NCBI GenBank assembly: GCA_016185145.1
Contig: JACPOB010000120.1
Coordinates: forward strand, 1 to 64,000
Reading direction: 5' to 3'
DNA length: 64,000 bases
From: Rhodospirillales bacterium
GTDB lineage: Bacteria; Pseudomonadota; Alphaproteobacteria; Reyranellales; Reyranellaceae
Below are positions 24,855 through 33,168 of the stretch, piece by piece (position 1 is the stretch's first letter; the number at the start of each line of letters is the position of its first letter). A program made the translations under genes and the position numbers. The notes beneath the pieces are model-generated. The model saw only the letters and a list, made by a program, of their open reading frames with translations. It did not search any database and had not been told where the DNA came from.

Positions 24855-27509
24855 TCACGACTTGGATTTGATCAGCCGTTCGATGGCGGAGCGCAGCGAG
24901 GTTGCCGATTTGGCATAGGTCGCCCACGGCTTGCTCTTCTTCAAGAGCGCCGGCGCGGTGCGGATGGTGAACTTCCCGGGAGCGAGGCCCGCCTTCACTT
25001 GCGACCAGTTGAGTGGCATCGACACAGTGGCTCCCGGTCGGGCGCGCGTCGACATCGGCGCCACCGCCGTCGATGTCCGGTCGTTGCGCAAATAGTCGAG
25101 GAAGATGCGGCCGCTGCGTTCTTTCTTGGCCATGTTCAGCACGAAGCGGTCGGGTTCGTCCTCGGCAAGCTGCCGGCAAATCTCCCGCGCGAAAGTCTTG
25201 GCCGCATCCCAATCCGGACTTTTCGGATCGGCGGTAAGCGGGGTGACGACATGCAGGCCCTTGCCGCCGGTGGTCTTGCAGAAGGCCTTCAGCCCCAGCG
25301 CCTCGAGCCGCTTGCGGACGTCGAGAGCGCCCTTGACCACCTCGTTGAACTTCACGTCAGGCGCCGGATCGAGATCGAAGACCAGGCGGCCCGGCAACTC
25401 CGGCTCACCGGGCTGGCAATTCCAGGGGTGGAGCTCAGTGGCGCCAAGCTGGGCCACCGCCGCCAGCCCCTCGACGCGATCAATCTGCAGGTAGGGCTTG
25501 CGATCGCCACGCACCTTGACCTGTTCGAGCAAATGGGACGTGCCAGGTGCTGCGTGGCGCTGGAAGAAATTCTGGTCACCGTTGATGCCGTCGGGCGTGC
25601 GTACGAGAGAGCAGGGACGACCCTCGAGGTGCTCGATCATCCAGTCGCCGACCGTCTCGTAGTACCGCGCCAGCTCGAGCTTGGTGACCGGCGGCATCTC
25701 GTCGGGCCACAACGGCTTGTTGGGGTTGGAGATCGAGACGCCCATCACCATCGCCGGCCCGCCACCCGTTGTGACGCCGCGAGACTTCGCACGTTTGGCT
25801 TTCGGGACCGGCTTGGCCATCTTCGCCTTCTCTGGTTTCACCGCCTCCTCGGCTTCGACCTCCTCGGCCGGCTTGTCGGCGCGAAGCCCCTTGAAGGCAG
25901 CCTGACGCACATTGCCGTCCGCGGTCCAGCCGGCGAATTCGATCTCGGCGACCAGCTCGGGCCGCGCCCAGTGGATGCCGGTTTCCTTGCGCGGGCTGGC
26001 GCCGGGTGCGAACGGACTGGTCTTGCTCTCGACCTCGCGCAGGCGCGGCATCAGCTTGCGCATGATGGCCTCGCCGAAGCCGGTGCCGACGCGACCGACG
26101 GAAACCAGCTTCTGGTCCTTACCGTGCCCGCGATGCACGCCGACCAGCAGCGAGCGCATCCGTTTGCCTTCGCTGGTCCAGCCGCCGATCACCACCTCGT
26201 GACCGGCGCGGCACTTGGTCTTGACCCAGCTGCCGACGCGGCCGGAGCGGTAGGGCGCATCGAGCTCCTTGGAGACGATGCCTTCCAAATGCATGCGACA
26301 GGCCGATTCCAGCACCGCGTCGCCCGCCGTCTCGAAGTGCTCGACATATTGCAGGCCGGCATGCTTGCCCTTCAGTCCATCGAGCACCTCCTGCAGGCGC
26401 GCCTTGCGATCGCGCAGGGGCAGGGCGCGCAGATCCTCGCCCTCGGCGAACAACAGGTCGAAGGCAAAGAAGACCAGTTTTCCTGATTCTCCTTCGGAGA
26501 GGGCGGCCTGCAAGGCGGAGAAGTCGGGCGCGCCGTGGGCGTCGAGCGCCACCGCCTCGCCGTCGATCATGCAGCCCGGCAGCTTCTCCGCCTGCCTGGC
26601 GATCGCCTCGAATTTCCCCGTCCAATCCAGGCCCTTGCGCGTGCGCAGGCGTGCCTTGCCGTCCTCGACGCGCAGCTGCAGGCGATAGCCGTCGAACTTG
26701 ACCTCGTGCGCCCAACCGGATTGCGCCGGGGCGCGCTCCACGAGCTTGCAGAGCTGCGGTTCGACGAAGCCCGGCATCCGCGAGATCTTGCGCGGCTTGG
26801 TTTTGATTTCTTCGAGGGCCGCCTTGTCGCCGCCGCCCTCCTTATTGCCTTGCCAGACCGCGCCCGCCGAGCGCCGCTTTGAGGTCATGAACGGGGTCGG
26901 CGCGCGCCCTTTGCCGATCGCGATCTCGTCCAAGGTGCGCCCTGAAGCGACCGATGTCTCGTTGTCGTGCAGGATCGCATCGTCATCGCCCTCATGGGCA
27001 GCTTCATCGCGATGCTTGATCAGCAGCCAATTGGACTTCTTGCCACTGCCGCCTTTGCGATCCCATTTCATGCGCACCAGGACCCAGCTGCCGTGCAGGC
27101 GCTCGCCCTCGAGCACGAATTTGAGGTCGCCCTTCTTCAGGCCCTCCTGCGGATCGCCGATCGGTCTCCAGTAACCGCGGTCCCAGAGCTGCACCGTGCC
27201 GCCGCCATACTGGCCCTCGGGAATGATGCCTTCGAAGTCGCCATAGTCGAGCGGATGGTCCTCGGTCTGCACCGCCAGCCGCTTGACCGCGGGATCGAGC
27301 GACGGTCCTTTGGTGACTGCCCACGACAGGAAGACGCCGTCGAGCTCGAGCCGGAAGTCGTAGTGCAGGCGCGTGGCATCGTGCCGCTGGATGACGAAGC
27401 GCAGCTCCTGGGAAGAGGCCACAGCCTCCTTCCCCGAAGGCTCGTCGGTCTGGCTGAAATCGCGCTTGGCGCGATAGGTGGCGAGGCCGTCTTTGCGCAA
27501 AGGATGCAA
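24855..27509 (-). CDS. ligD: Multifunctional ATP-dependent DNA ligase LigD
   Basis: The 884-residue protein has three domains in the order phosphoesterase, ligase, polymerase. The phosphoesterase is at about residues 35-150 (RHDATRLHYDFRLELDG, HPLDYGDFEGIIPEGQYG). The ATP-dependent ligase is at about 240-540, with the nucleotidyl-lysine motif KFDGYR beginning at Lys271 and IDGEAVALD. The primase-polymerase is at about 590-880, with catalytic LVFDLDPAPDV and FCKTTGGKGLHVVTPL. It trims, fills and seals broken ends held by Ku. A low-complexity lysine/alanine/glutamate linker separates ligase and polymerase. All three domains look intact. Confidence 0.96.
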   Translation of the reverse strand: MHPLRKDGLATYRAKRDFSQTDEPSGKEAVASSQELRFVIQRHDATRLHYDFRLELDGVFLSWAVTKGPSLDPAVKRLAVQTEDHPLDYGDFEGIIPEGQYGGGTVQLWDRGYWRPIGDPQEGLKKGDLKFVLEGERLHGSWVLVRMKWDRKGGSGKKSNWLLIKHRDEAAHEGDDDAILHDNETSVASGRTLDEIAIGKGRAPTPFMTSKRRSAGAVWQGNKEGGGDKAALEEIKTKPRKISRMPGFVEPQLCKLVERAPAQSGWAHEVKFDGYRLQLRVEDGKARLRTRKGLDWTGKFEAIARQAEKLPGCMIDGEAVALDAHGAPDFSALQAALSEGESGKLVFFAFDLLFAEGEDLRALPLRDRKARLQEVLDGLKGKHAGLQYVEHFETAGDAVLESACRMHLEGIVSKELDAPYRSGRVGSWVKTKCRAGHEVVIGGWTSEGKRMRSLLVGVHRGHGKDQKLVSVGRVGTGFGEAIMRKLMPRLREVESKTSPFAPGASPRKETGIHWARPELVAEIEFAGWTADGNVRQAAFKGLRADKPAEEVEAEEAVKPEKAKMAKPVPKAKRAKSRGVTTGGGPAMVMGVSISNPNKPLWPDEMPPVTKLELARYYETVGDWMIEHLEGRPCSLVRTPDGINGDQNFFQRHAAPGTSHLLEQVKVRGDRKPYLQIDRVEGLAAVAQLGATELHPWNCQPGEPELPGRLVFDLDPAPDVKFNEVVKGALDVRKRLEALGLKAFCKTTGGKGLHVVTPLTADPKSPDWDAAKTFAREICRQLAEDEPDRFVLNMAKKERSGRIFLDYLRNDRTSTAVAPMSTRARPGATVSMPLNWSQVKAGLAPGKFTIRTAPALLKKSKPWATYAKSATSLRSAIERLIKSKS

Positions 27510-27741
27510 CCTATGGCGTTCCGATGGAAAACGACGCTTGCGGCGAGACGTTCCGCTGTGATCTCGGTACTAGGGCCAAAATCCATAAAGTCGAGCGCCG
27601 CGGCGTCTGCTTCTGACCCGCTTTCAGACATCGCCGGCTGGTTGGAGGTTCGTCAGAGAAGGGCCAGAACCGGACGTCGATGGGGCTTCTTCAATACCTA
27701 TTGGCGGGACGTGGTGGTGCGCGAGGTCGCGACCATGCTAG

Positions 27742-30700
27742 CTACTTTTTCTCCGCCCCGGCCTGCTCCAGCCAGAAGGCCATGTCCATTTCTCGGTAAA
27801 GCGTCGTTGCGGTGGTGAAGTGCTCGTCGGCTTGCTCTTGCTTGCCTACGCGCTGATATAGCTTGCTGAGCCCGAGATGGCAGTGGGCGACGAGAGGCCG
27901 TATGCCGAGCGGCTCGGCGAGTGCGAGCGCCTGACGGTAGTGAGCCTCGCCGCTGTCTGCATCAAACCGGTCAGGATGAGTCGCGATGTCACCGAACAGG
28001 TGCACCACATAGGCCGCAACCCCGTTGTGGCCCAGAGAGAGTTCGCTCGCACGGTCGCCTTGGCGCTGCGCCTCGTCGAGCCGGCCGAGCGCCAGGCAGG
28101 CGCGACCCAGGGCGTGATAAGTGCTAGGTATGACGACCCCCCTCGCCACGAGCGGTTCGGCGAGCTTCTCGCCTTCGAGGGCCCGACTCAGAGCCTCACT
28201 TGACTCACCGCGTTGTGCTAGTGCCCAGGCTGAGTGGGCGACGATATCGGGAAGCTCGAGACGGATGTTCCCCATCCGGTAGACGGCGATGCTCTGCTCG
28301 AGCCGTGCGCGTGCCTGCGCCCAGTCACCCTTCAGAAGCCGAAGGTATCCTGCTTGGAAGTGGAGCCTACCCAGTGCCCACGCATGATGGGTCGGTTCGG
28401 CAAGCCGAAACGACTCGTCAACGTAGGGAACCGCCTCGGCGAATCGGCCAAGCTCGCCGAGACTCATGAACAGCCAGCCCAGATGGAAGACCGATGCCGG
28501 TGCGAGCAATCCGAAATGCTCGTGGGCCCACTCGACGGGCATCGCCTTGAGACTGACCGTAGCTAGCTCGGCGGCCCGCTCATACTCACCCCGGTAGTAA
28601 TGCGCTTGCTCGACAAAGTGCGTACTAACGAAGCGCAGACGCAAGTCCCCGAGACGACCGGCTATTTCCAGCGCGCGGGTGCCGGTCGCGAGCGCCTCGT
28701 CCAGCTCGCCGAGAAGCGTGTGGGCGTTGGTCGAGAGGCCGCAGACCTGGCCGCGACGGCGGTCGTCGTTCAACCGTTCGGCAAGGCCTTCGGCCTCACG
28801 CAGGCGCTCCACAACCCTAGGAAGTTCGCCGAGCACAGTCAGCACCGGCCGCAACCCGAGACGGATGTCGAAGCCCGCCTCAAGTGCGGCCGGGCTTTCG
28901 GGCAGTGCGTCAAGGACCCCTAATGCCTCCTCGAACCGGGCGCGGGCTTGTAGGAGTGCCGACCGCGCGACGGCCTTGAGTCCGGACTGCCGCAGATAGT
29001 CCACCGCCTTCTCTCGCAATTCACCCTGGAGAGCGTGGTGAGCGAGGCGCTCGATCTGCTCGTCGAGGCGATCGCTGTGGAGGATCTCGATCGCATCAAC
29101 TATCCGCGCGTGAAGCTCGCGGCGAGGGTTTTGCAGCAGCCCGCCGTACGCGACGTCGTGTGTCAGCGCGTGCTTGAAGGTGTACTGAAGATCCGGAAAC
29201 AGCCCCGTTTCGTAGATGAACTCAGCGGCCTGCAGGTTCTCAAGCCCGCGACGGAGCGCGTAGTCGGGCAGCTCGGCGATGGCCTTGAGCAACGCGAGTG
29301 GAACGTCCTTGCCCACGACTGAAGCCGTCTGGAGCAGGCGTTTGTCCTCCTGGGCAAGGCGATCGATGCGTGCCGCAAGAACTACCTGTACAGTGGCCGG
29401 GACGTGGATGGCCTCGACCGGCCGCGTCAAGCGATACCGGCCTGGTCTGCCCTCCAGTGCCTTCGTCTCCACCAGCATCCGCACCGCCTCCTCGAGGAAG
29501 AACGGGTTGCCAAGCTTGGCGAGGAGCTGCTTGAGAGGCTCCAGCGCAGAACCGTCGCCAAGAAGCGCGTCCAGCAGTTTCCCAGTACTTTCGGCCGGGA
29601 GCGCTTCCAGTCGTAACTGACCGTAGTACGTCTTGCCGCCCCAACTATGCTGGTACTCGGGCCGATAGTTTAGGAGCAGCAGAATGCGTGCCGAGCCCAG
29701 ACTCTCCACAATCCCGTCGAGCAGGGCCTGCGTCTCGCCGTCGATCCAGTGCAAATCCTCGAAGATCAGAAGAAGTGGCTGCTTGTGTGCTTCCCGCAGC
29801 AACAGGTGCCGGACGGCATCCAGCATGCGTCGCCGACGCTCAGCCGCGTCAAACATCTGCCATGAGGCATCAGTAACCGGGACGTCGAGCAGGGCCAGCA
29901 AAGCCGGCAGCGTCGGCTCGAGCCCACGGTCAAGCGCGAGCAGCTTGCCCGCAACTTTGTCGCTTATGGCCTCAAGGCTGTCCTGATCGCGAATCTCGAA
30001 ATAGCTCTTGAGAAGATTGATCACTGGCAGGTAGCTCATGGCCCTGCCGTATGAGACCGCGGCGCATTCAAGCACCAACCACCCATCCAGGCTCTGCGCG
30101 TGGGTGAGTTCGTGGACTAGGCGCGACTTGCCCATCCCAGCATCAGCAACGAGCGCCACGACCTGACCATGGCCGTCACATGCGATCTGCCGTGCCCGCC
30201 GAAGCTCTTCCAACTCGATGTCGCGGCCGACGAACCGAGTCAGCCCGCCACGGGCGACGGCCTGGAACCGGGTCCGCGCTGGGCCAACTCCTGTCACTTC
30301 GTGGACCTCCAGCGGTTCGGCCAGTCCTTTGACCGGCACCCTGCCGAGGGACTTCACCGCGACGAAACCTTCTGCAAGTTCAAGCGTCGAAGGCGTTACG
30401 ATGATGCTGCCTGGGCTCGCGAGCTGCTCCATGCGCGCAGCCAGGTGCGTTGTCCGGCCAATCGCCGTGTAGTCCATGCGCAGGTCGCTGCCGATGGTGC
30501 CCACCACCACCTCGCCGGAATTCAGCCCGACGCGGATTTGCAGATTTACGCCATGAGCATTGAAGGCGCCCTCCGCATGGCGTTTGATCCGCTGTTGCAT
30601 GCGCAGCGCTGCGTAGCACGCCCGGACCGCATGATCCTCGTGAGCGAGAGGCGCGCCGAACAGCGCCATGATCCCGTCGCCGGCCGCCTGGTTCACGGTG

Positions 30701-31089
30701 CCCTCGTAGTGATGGACGGCCTCCATCATGTTTTCGAGGACGGGATCGAGGAGTTTGCGCGCCTCCTCTGGGTCGCGCTCGGCCAACAGTTCCATCGAGC
30801 CTTTGAGGTCGGCGAAGAGCACCGTCACCTGTTTGCGCTCGCCTTCGAGCGCCGCCCTGGAGTTCAGGATCCTTCTGGCCAGATGCCGGGGCGTAAAATC
30901 GTGCGGCGATCCAAATGGCGCCTGCGTACTCATGGGCACACCGGTTGGCTGCGCGCACTCGGGACAAAACTTTGCGGTCGGCGGGAGCAGATGGCCGCAA
31001 TTCACGCATGTCCCTGCCAAGGGCGATGCGCACTCCGCGCAGACCTTCGTCGCGACGTCATTGAAGTGCTGACACATCGGACACTTCAT
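27742..31089 (-). CDS. Zinc-ribbon nucleotidyl cyclase with ATPase and TPR-like repeats
   Basis: The 1115-residue cytosolic regulator has four parts. Residues 3-46 carry four CxxC-type pairs (CPMC, CAEC, CVNC, CPEC) forming a zinc ribbon. About 85-260 is a class III adenylate/guanylate cyclase domain with metal aspartates Asp94 (VLFADLKGSMEL) and Asp138 (AAGDGIMALFGAP). About 285-560 is an AAA-type ATPase with P-loop VADAGMGKSRLVHEL and LLLIFEDLHWIDGE, as in MalT-like STAND proteins. The rest is helical TPR-like repeats. Such proteins are common in Bradyrhizobium and relatives; the ligand is unknown. There is no obvious operon partner, and the 232 bp downstream have no gene. Confidence 0.9.
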   Translation of the reverse strand: MKCPMCQHFNDVATKVCAECASPLAGTCVNCGHLLPPTAKFCPECAQPTGVPMSTQAPFGSPHDFTPRHLARRILNSRAALEGERKQVTVLFADLKGSMELLAERDPEEARKLLDPVLENMMEAVHHYEGTVNQAAGDGIMALFGAPLAHEDHAVRACYAALRMQQRIKRHAEGAFNAHGVNLQIRVGLNSGEVVVGTIGSDLRMDYTAIGRTTHLAARMEQLASPGSIIVTPSTLELAEGFVAVKSLGRVPVKGLAEPLEVHEVTGVGPARTRFQAVARGGLTRFVGRDIELEELRRARQIACDGHGQVVALVADAGMGKSRLVHELTHAQSLDGWLVLECAAVSYGRAMSYLPVINLLKSYFEIRDQDSLEAISDKVAGKLLALDRGLEPTLPALLALLDVPVTDASWQMFDAAERRRRMLDAVRHLLLREAHKQPLLLIFEDLHWIDGETQALLDGIVESLGSARILLLLNYRPEYQHSWGGKTYYGQLRLEALPAESTGKLLDALLGDGSALEPLKQLLAKLGNPFFLEEAVRMLVETKALEGRPGRYRLTRPVEAIHVPATVQVVLAARIDRLAQEDKRLLQTASVVGKDVPLALLKAIAELPDYALRRGLENLQAAEFIYETGLFPDLQYTFKHALTHDVAYGGLLQNPRRELHARIVDAIEILHSDRLDEQIERLAHHALQGELREKAVDYLRQSGLKAVARSALLQARARFEEALGVLDALPESPAALEAGFDIRLGLRPVLTVLGELPRVVERLREAEGLAERLNDDRRRGQVCGLSTNAHTLLGELDEALATGTRALEIAGRLGDLRLRFVSTHFVEQAHYYRGEYERAAELATVSLKAMPVEWAHEHFGLLAPASVFHLGWLFMSLGELGRFAEAVPYVDESFRLAEPTHHAWALGRLHFQAGYLRLLKGDWAQARARLEQSIAVYRMGNIRLELPDIVAHSAWALAQRGESSEALSRALEGEKLAEPLVARGVVIPSTYHALGRACLALGRLDEAQRQGDRASELSLGHNGVAAYVVHLFGDIATHPDRFDADSGEAHYRQALALAEPLGIRPLVAHCHLGLSKLYQRVGKQEQADEHFTTATTLYREMDMAFWLEQAGAEKK

Positions 31090-31428
31090 CGCCGACCTTC
31101 CAGGCGGACGGACTCACCGCCACGGAAGGAATTTAGCCACCCCTCGAACTGAATGCCAGCCAGCCATTCACGCGCACCGGACCAGACACCATCCCCAACT
31201 AAAATCGCTGCTTGGTACTCGACGTCGTGCTGATGTGTTAGCTGTCCGCTGAGCGTTCAACGTCCGCTTAGGGTCATTAGCGTCGCCCTTCGCGATGGAT
31301 GGCTGCCCATCGACTTCCGCTATGCTTCGTTTGCGACCGAAATCAGGCGAGACACGGCGGGGCAGACTTTATGGGTTTTAGCCCTAGGATCGGGCAACGG
31401 ACTCGACAAGCTGGTCGTTGGTCCAGGT
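31090..31428. other. Gap between divergent cyclase and pao operon genes
   Basis: No gene seen in 339 bases. Both flanking genes are transcribed away, so promoters for each must lie here. I could not assign boxes with confidence. Confidence 0.4.
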
Positions 31429-32079
31429 ATGACCAGTTCCCCTCACACTCCCCACACCATCACTCGACGCGTGCTCGGCATCGCTTCCGTTGTGACGGCG
31501 GTGTTCGGCCGCGAACTGCAGGCGCAAACCATGCCTCCTACCTCTCGATCCAACGGCGCGGCGAAAACCGGTGTCCGCCTGACGGTGAACGGACAGGCGC
31601 ACGACCTGACGCTCGATCCACGCACCTCGCTGCTCGATGCATTGCGCGACCATCTCGGTCTCGCCGGCACCAAGAAGGGTTGCGACCACGGCCAGTGCGG
31701 GGCCTGCACGGTGCTGGTGAACGGCGTGCGGCTGAATGCCTGCCTGTCGCTTGCCGTCGCGCGTGAAGGCGACAGCATCGTCACCATCGAAGGCCTCGCC
31801 GCCGACGGCAAGCTGCATCCCCTGCAGGAAGCCTTCGTCAAGCATGACGGCTACCAGTGCGGCTACTGCACGCCCGGCCAGATCTGTTCGGCGGTCGGCA
31901 TGCTGGATGAGATCCAGCGCGGCGTGCCCTCGGCAGTCGGCGATCTCGCGGCCGCACCGCAAGCCGATGGCGCGGAGATACGCGAGCGCATGAGCGGCAA
32001 CATCTGCCGCTGCGCGGCCTATCCCAACATCGTCGCGGCCATCCAAGAAGCCTCTGTTCAGGCTCCTCTCCCCCGCTAG
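31429..32079 (+). CDS. paoA: Aldehyde oxidoreductase 2Fe-2S subunit (PaoA/YagT-like)
   Basis: The 216-residue small subunit carries two [2Fe-2S] clusters: GCDHGQCGACTVLVNG with a later LNAC for the plant-type cluster, and YQCGYCTPGQIC with GNICRCAAYPN for the second. It passes electrons from the molybdenum site to FAD. The N-terminus contains TITRRVLGIASVV, a twin-arginine-like signal, and the protein resembles E. coli PaoA. The heterotrimer would be folded and then exported to the periplasm. Its last codons run into a palindromic repeat at 32063. It is first in a three-gene operon. Confidence 0.92.
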   Translation: MTSSPHTPHTITRRVLGIASVVTAVFGRELQAQTMPPTSRSNGAAKTGVRLTVNGQAHDLTLDPRTSLLDALRDHLGLAGTKKGCDHGQCGACTVLVNGVRLNACLSLAVAREGDSIVTIEGLAADGKLHPLQEAFVKHDGYQCGYCTPGQICSAVGMLDEIQRGVPSAVGDLAAAPQADGAEIRERMSGNICRCAAYPNIVAAIQEASVQAPLPR

Positions 32080-32159
32080 GGGAGAGGCTGGGTGAGGGGG
32101 TTACGGCACGAGCTTTCGACGCCCCCTCACCTAGCCTCTCCCCCCAGCGGGGGGAGAGG
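32063..32159. repeat. Palindromic intergenic repeat, family D
   Basis: The left arm reads cctctcccccgctaggggag and gctgggtgaggggg; the right arm reads ccccctcacctagcctctcc and ccagcggggggagagg. It overlaps the paoA stop and ends just before the first paoB start candidate. Confidence 0.85.
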
Positions 32160-32183
32160 AACATGAACACAGCGGAGCACAGG

Positions 32184-33167
32184 ATGAGAGCGTTCACCTA
32201 CGAACGGCCCGACAGCGTCGCCTCGGCCATGCAGGCGGTCAGCCAGCCCGGCGCCGCGTTCATCGCCGGCGGCACCAACTTGCTCGACCTGATGAAGATC
32301 GACGTCGAGCAGCCGACCCATCTGGTCGACATCTCCCGTTTGCCGATGCGCGAGGTCGCCGAGACGCCCGACGGCGGCCTCAGGATCGGCGCGCTGGTCA
32401 GCAACACCGACCTCGCCGCCGACCAGCGCGTGCGCCGGCGCTATCCGGTGCTGGCCATGGCGCTGCTGAACGGCGCTTCAGGCCAGTTGCGCAACCAGGC
32501 GACGACGGCTGGCAACCTGCTGCAGCGTACGCGCTGCCCGTACTTCTATGACGTCGCCATGCCCTGCAACAAACGCCAGCCGGGTACCGGGTGCTCGGCC
32601 CTGGCCGGGTTCAACCGCATGCATGCTATCCTCGGCGCCAGCCAGGCCTGCATCGCCGTGCATCCGTCGGACATGGCGGTCGCCATGGCGGCCTTGCATG
32701 CCGAGATCGAGGTCCAGACGCCGGCCGGTCCCAGCCGCAAGGTGCCGATCGCCGAGCTGCACCGGCTGCCCGGTCAGAACCCCGAGCGCGACACCAGCCT
32801 GGCCCGCGGCGAACTGATCACCGCGGTTCTCCTCCCGCCGCCGCCGGCCGGCCGGCAGACTTATCGCAAGGTACGCGACCGCGCCTCCTATGCCTTCGCC
32901 CTGGTCTCGGTGGCGGCGATCGTCGATGCGGGCAACGGCCGGATCCGCGATGCGCGACTGGCGCTGGGCGGCGTCGCCCACAAGCCGTGGGTACCCAAGG
33001 ACGCCGAGAGCGAGCTGGTCGGCGCGCCGGCCGAAGAGGGCAGCTACGAAGCCGCCGCTCGCGCCGCCACGCGCGAGGCCCAGCCTTATACGCACAACGA
33101 GTTCAAGGTCCCGCTCACCGAGCGCCTGGTGGCGCACACGTTGGGCGAGCTGGTGGGAGGAGGCTGA
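32184..33167 (+). CDS. paoB: Aldehyde oxidoreductase FAD/4Fe-4S subunit (PaoB/YagS-like)
   Basis: The 327-residue middle subunit binds FAD (FIAGGTNLLDLMK, ASGQLRNQATTAGNLLQRT). It has the extra cysteine cluster of the PaoB type (TRCPYFYD, PCNKRQPGTGC) that holds a [4Fe-4S] centre in E. coli PaoABC. The start MRAFTYERPDSVASA matches E. coli PaoB. An upstream ATG at 32163 has a better ribosome site (gagagg), but that sequence is the edge of the family D repeat. The stop is 1 bp before paoC. Confidence 0.92.
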   Translation: MRAFTYERPDSVASAMQAVSQPGAAFIAGGTNLLDLMKIDVEQPTHLVDISRLPMREVAETPDGGLRIGALVSNTDLAADQRVRRRYPVLAMALLNGASGQLRNQATTAGNLLQRTRCPYFYDVAMPCNKRQPGTGCSALAGFNRMHAILGASQACIAVHPSDMAVAMAALHAEIEVQTPAGPSRKVPIAELHRLPGQNPERDTSLARGELITAVLLPPPPAGRQTYRKVRDRASYAFALVSVAAIVDAGNGRIRDARLALGGVAHKPWVPKDAESELVGAPAEEGSYEAAARAATREAQPYTHNEFKVPLTERLVAHTLGELVGGG

Positions 33168-33168
33168 C

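Noticed and set aside
24819..26486. 555-codon plus-strand frame opposite ligD
   Set aside because: Shadow of the intact LigD gene, with low-complexity composition.
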